Part shown: piece after piece, positions 63,068 through 64,000 of the stretch
Position numbering within the stretch: the stretch's first letter is position 1
Layout of the letters: the number at the start of each line of letters is the position of its first letter
DNA from: JAENVU01 sp963765075
GTDB lineage: Bacteria > Actinomycetota > Acidimicrobiia > IMCC26256 > JAENVU01
Direction of reading: 5' to 3'
Length of the DNA: 64,000 nt
NCBI GenBank assembly: GCA_963765075.1
Contig: CAVXVA010000003.1
Span: forward strand, 186,001 to 250,000
Program-made: the position numbers and the translations under genes
Notes under the pieces: generated by a model
The model's database searches: none
What the model was told of the DNA's origin: nothing
What the model saw: only the letters and a program-made list of their open reading frames with translations

Positions 63068-63793
63068 TCAGATGGGGAGGATCAGATCGACGGCTGCGAG
63101 GGTCACCTCGGCGCCGAACGCCTCGGATCCTTCCTCACTGATGACCGCCGGGTCGACCTCGGGCCACAGGTGGGTCAGCACCAAGCGCTGCGCAGCCGCG
63201 GCTCGGGCGGCGGCTCCGGCCTGCCGACCGGAGAGGTGAATCGGCGAGCGCCGATGGTCGTGCCGATACGAAGCCTCCGACAGCACCAGGTTCGCGCCCG
63301 GCGCGAAGGCGTCGACCGACCATTCCGGGCCGGTGTCAGAGGTATAGATGAACCGCCGGTCGCCAGCATTGGTGATCTCGACCGCGTAGGTGGGCGGCGG
63401 ATGATCGGTTCGAGAAAACGCGAGCCGCAGGTCCCCGACGGTCGCCCCCTCGATGGGGTCGATGTCGGTCCAGGCGAACGCATCGCCCCAGTTCACCAGG
63501 GCACCCATCGCGGCTTCGGTGCCCGCCGGTGCGTAGATGGGGAACCCGGTGCGCTCCAGTCCGTACCGGTACATCACATGGAGTCCATAGAGGTCGACGC
63601 AATGGTCCGGATGGATGTGGGTGATCACCACCGCGGTGAGGTCGGCCGGATCGAGGTGCCGGGGCAGGTTCGCGAAGCTGCCGTTCCCGCAGTCGATCCA
63701 GATCGAGGTGTCGCCCTCGCGCACCAGATATCCGCTGCACGCGGTATCGGGCGCGGAATACGAACCGGAACAGCCCAGGACCGTCAGCTCCAC
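63068..63793 (-). CDS. MBL-fold metallo-hydrolase
   Basis: The product is 241 aa. The metal-binding motif is T-H-I-H-P-D-H-C (HxHxDH), with further metal ligands later (S-D-T-G-P, and a C-terminal H-L). The N-terminal G-C-S-G-S-Y is as in RNase Z/phosphodiesterase-like hydrolases. The GTG start overlaps the murI stop by 10 bases. Its position between murI and rph is typical in actinobacteria; the substrate is unknown. Confidence 0.9.
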   Translation of the reverse strand: MELTVLGCSGSYSAPDTACSGYLVREGDTSIWIDCGNGSFANLPRHLDPADLTAVVITHIHPDHCVDLYGLHVMYRYGLERTGFPIYAPAGTEAAMGALVNWGDAFAWTDIDPIEGATVGDLRLAFSRTDHPPPTYAVEITNAGDRRFIYTSDTGPEWSVDAFAPGANLVLSEASYRHDHRRSPIHLSGRQAGAAARAAAAQRLVLTHLWPEVDPAVISEEGSEAFGAEVTLAAVDLILPI

Positions 63794-64000
63794 CGCCAGG
63801 CCTCCACTTCGACGACTTCGGGGCCGAGGAAACGAGCACCGAGGGATGCGAACGTGGTGGCGTCCCCCGACGTCACGAAATGATGGTGCGCGTCCGGGCC
63901 GGACATCGTGGCCGCGGGGCCCAGGATCCGGCGCGCGACAAACGCGGTCTCGTCGGCGCTGGACACGAGCACGACCTCAGGCCCCATGACGTCGCCGATG
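63784..64000 (-). CDS. murI: glutamate racemase, C-terminal part (truncated by window edge)
   Basis: Only the last ~71 residues are inside the window. The end pattern G-P-E-V-V-L-V-S-S-A-D-E-T-A, then H-H-F-V-T-S-G-D-A-T-T-F, then R-F-L-G-P-E-V matches the C-terminus of MurI, which makes D-glutamate for peptidoglycan. The gene context (metallo-hydrolase, rph, rdgB) agrees. Confidence 0.8.
   Translation of the reverse strand, partial: IGDVMGPEVVLVSSADETAFVARRILGPAATMSGPDAHHHFVTSGDATTFASLGARFLGPEVVEVEAWRWS

Noticed and set aside
1..64000. CRISPR arrays, rRNA genes or prophage structural genes
   Set aside because: No regularly spaced repeats, no rRNA-like sequence and no capsid, tail, portal or terminase-like ORFs were seen.

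Overview
The window is G+C-rich chromosomal DNA from an actinobacterium. Gene orders typical of that phylum support this (nadD / LCP-like / rsfS; rplU-rpmA-obgE-proB-proA; tig-clpP-clpX-valS-folC; murI / beta-lactamase-fold hydrolase / rph / rdgB). So do an SCO6745-family protein, a mycothiol-dependent-isomerase-fold protein, an FxFTG-like cell-wall sorting signal and many GTG starts. A member of the Acidimicrobiia would fit, but no rRNA is present and no taxonomic marker was compared, so the class is inference. Layout: 1-4.7 kb holds a partial SRPBCC protein, a TetR regulator, a PhyH-type dioxygenase, a polytopic membrane protein and a HisH/HisF pair. That HisF lacks the second catalytic aspartate of true HisF and may be an ammonia-supplying paralogue for sugar amidation rather than a histidine enzyme. 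4.75-19.7 kb is a long minus-strand housekeeping block: rsfS, a degenerate LytR/CpsA/Psr protein, nadD, a VWA/MoxR pair, proA, proB, obgE, rpmA, rplU, RNase E/G and two radical-SAM-linked proteins, with one plus-strand ACT-domain gene inside it. 19.7-26.2 kb is the cell-wall elongation locus mreB-mreC-mreD-mrdA-rodA plus an L,D-transpeptidase. mreD, mrdA and rodA carry five apparent single-base frameshifts in about 3 kb. 26.3-36.9 kb holds ndk, folC, valS, clpX, clpP, tig and an ABC1/UbiB kinase-like protein. 36.9-41.8 kb is an accessory stretch. It contains a truncated tRNA-Pro 5' half, three copies of a roughly 50-bp imperfect repeat, a lipoprotein gene, an intact tRNA-Pro, a three-gene exported-protein operon whose first two products share one domain, an ASCH-domain protein and tRNA-Gly. 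41.9-46.3 kb looks like a small integrative element between two 19-bp direct repeats. It carries a tyrosine recombinase, four tightly overlapping small genes including a HicB-like protein without HicA, an IS110-family insertion and one orphan gene. The 388-base leader of the IS110 transposase can fold into two strong hairpins, consistent with a bridge RNA. 46.4-60.5 kb carries secreted and signalling functions: a sulfatase with three PKD domains, a glycoside hydrolase lipoprotein, a four-PAS GAF/GGDEF/EAL protein, dehydrogenases and a large membrane protein, interspersed with tRNA-Arg, -His, -Lys and -Leu. 60.6-64 kb ends with conserved hypotheticals, a 29-codon leader-like ORF, rdgB, rph, a metallo-hydrolase and the 3' end of murI. 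Two further genes (48.7 kb and 50.5 kb) also carry apparent one-base frameshifts, so residual indel errors in the assembly must be considered for all seven.
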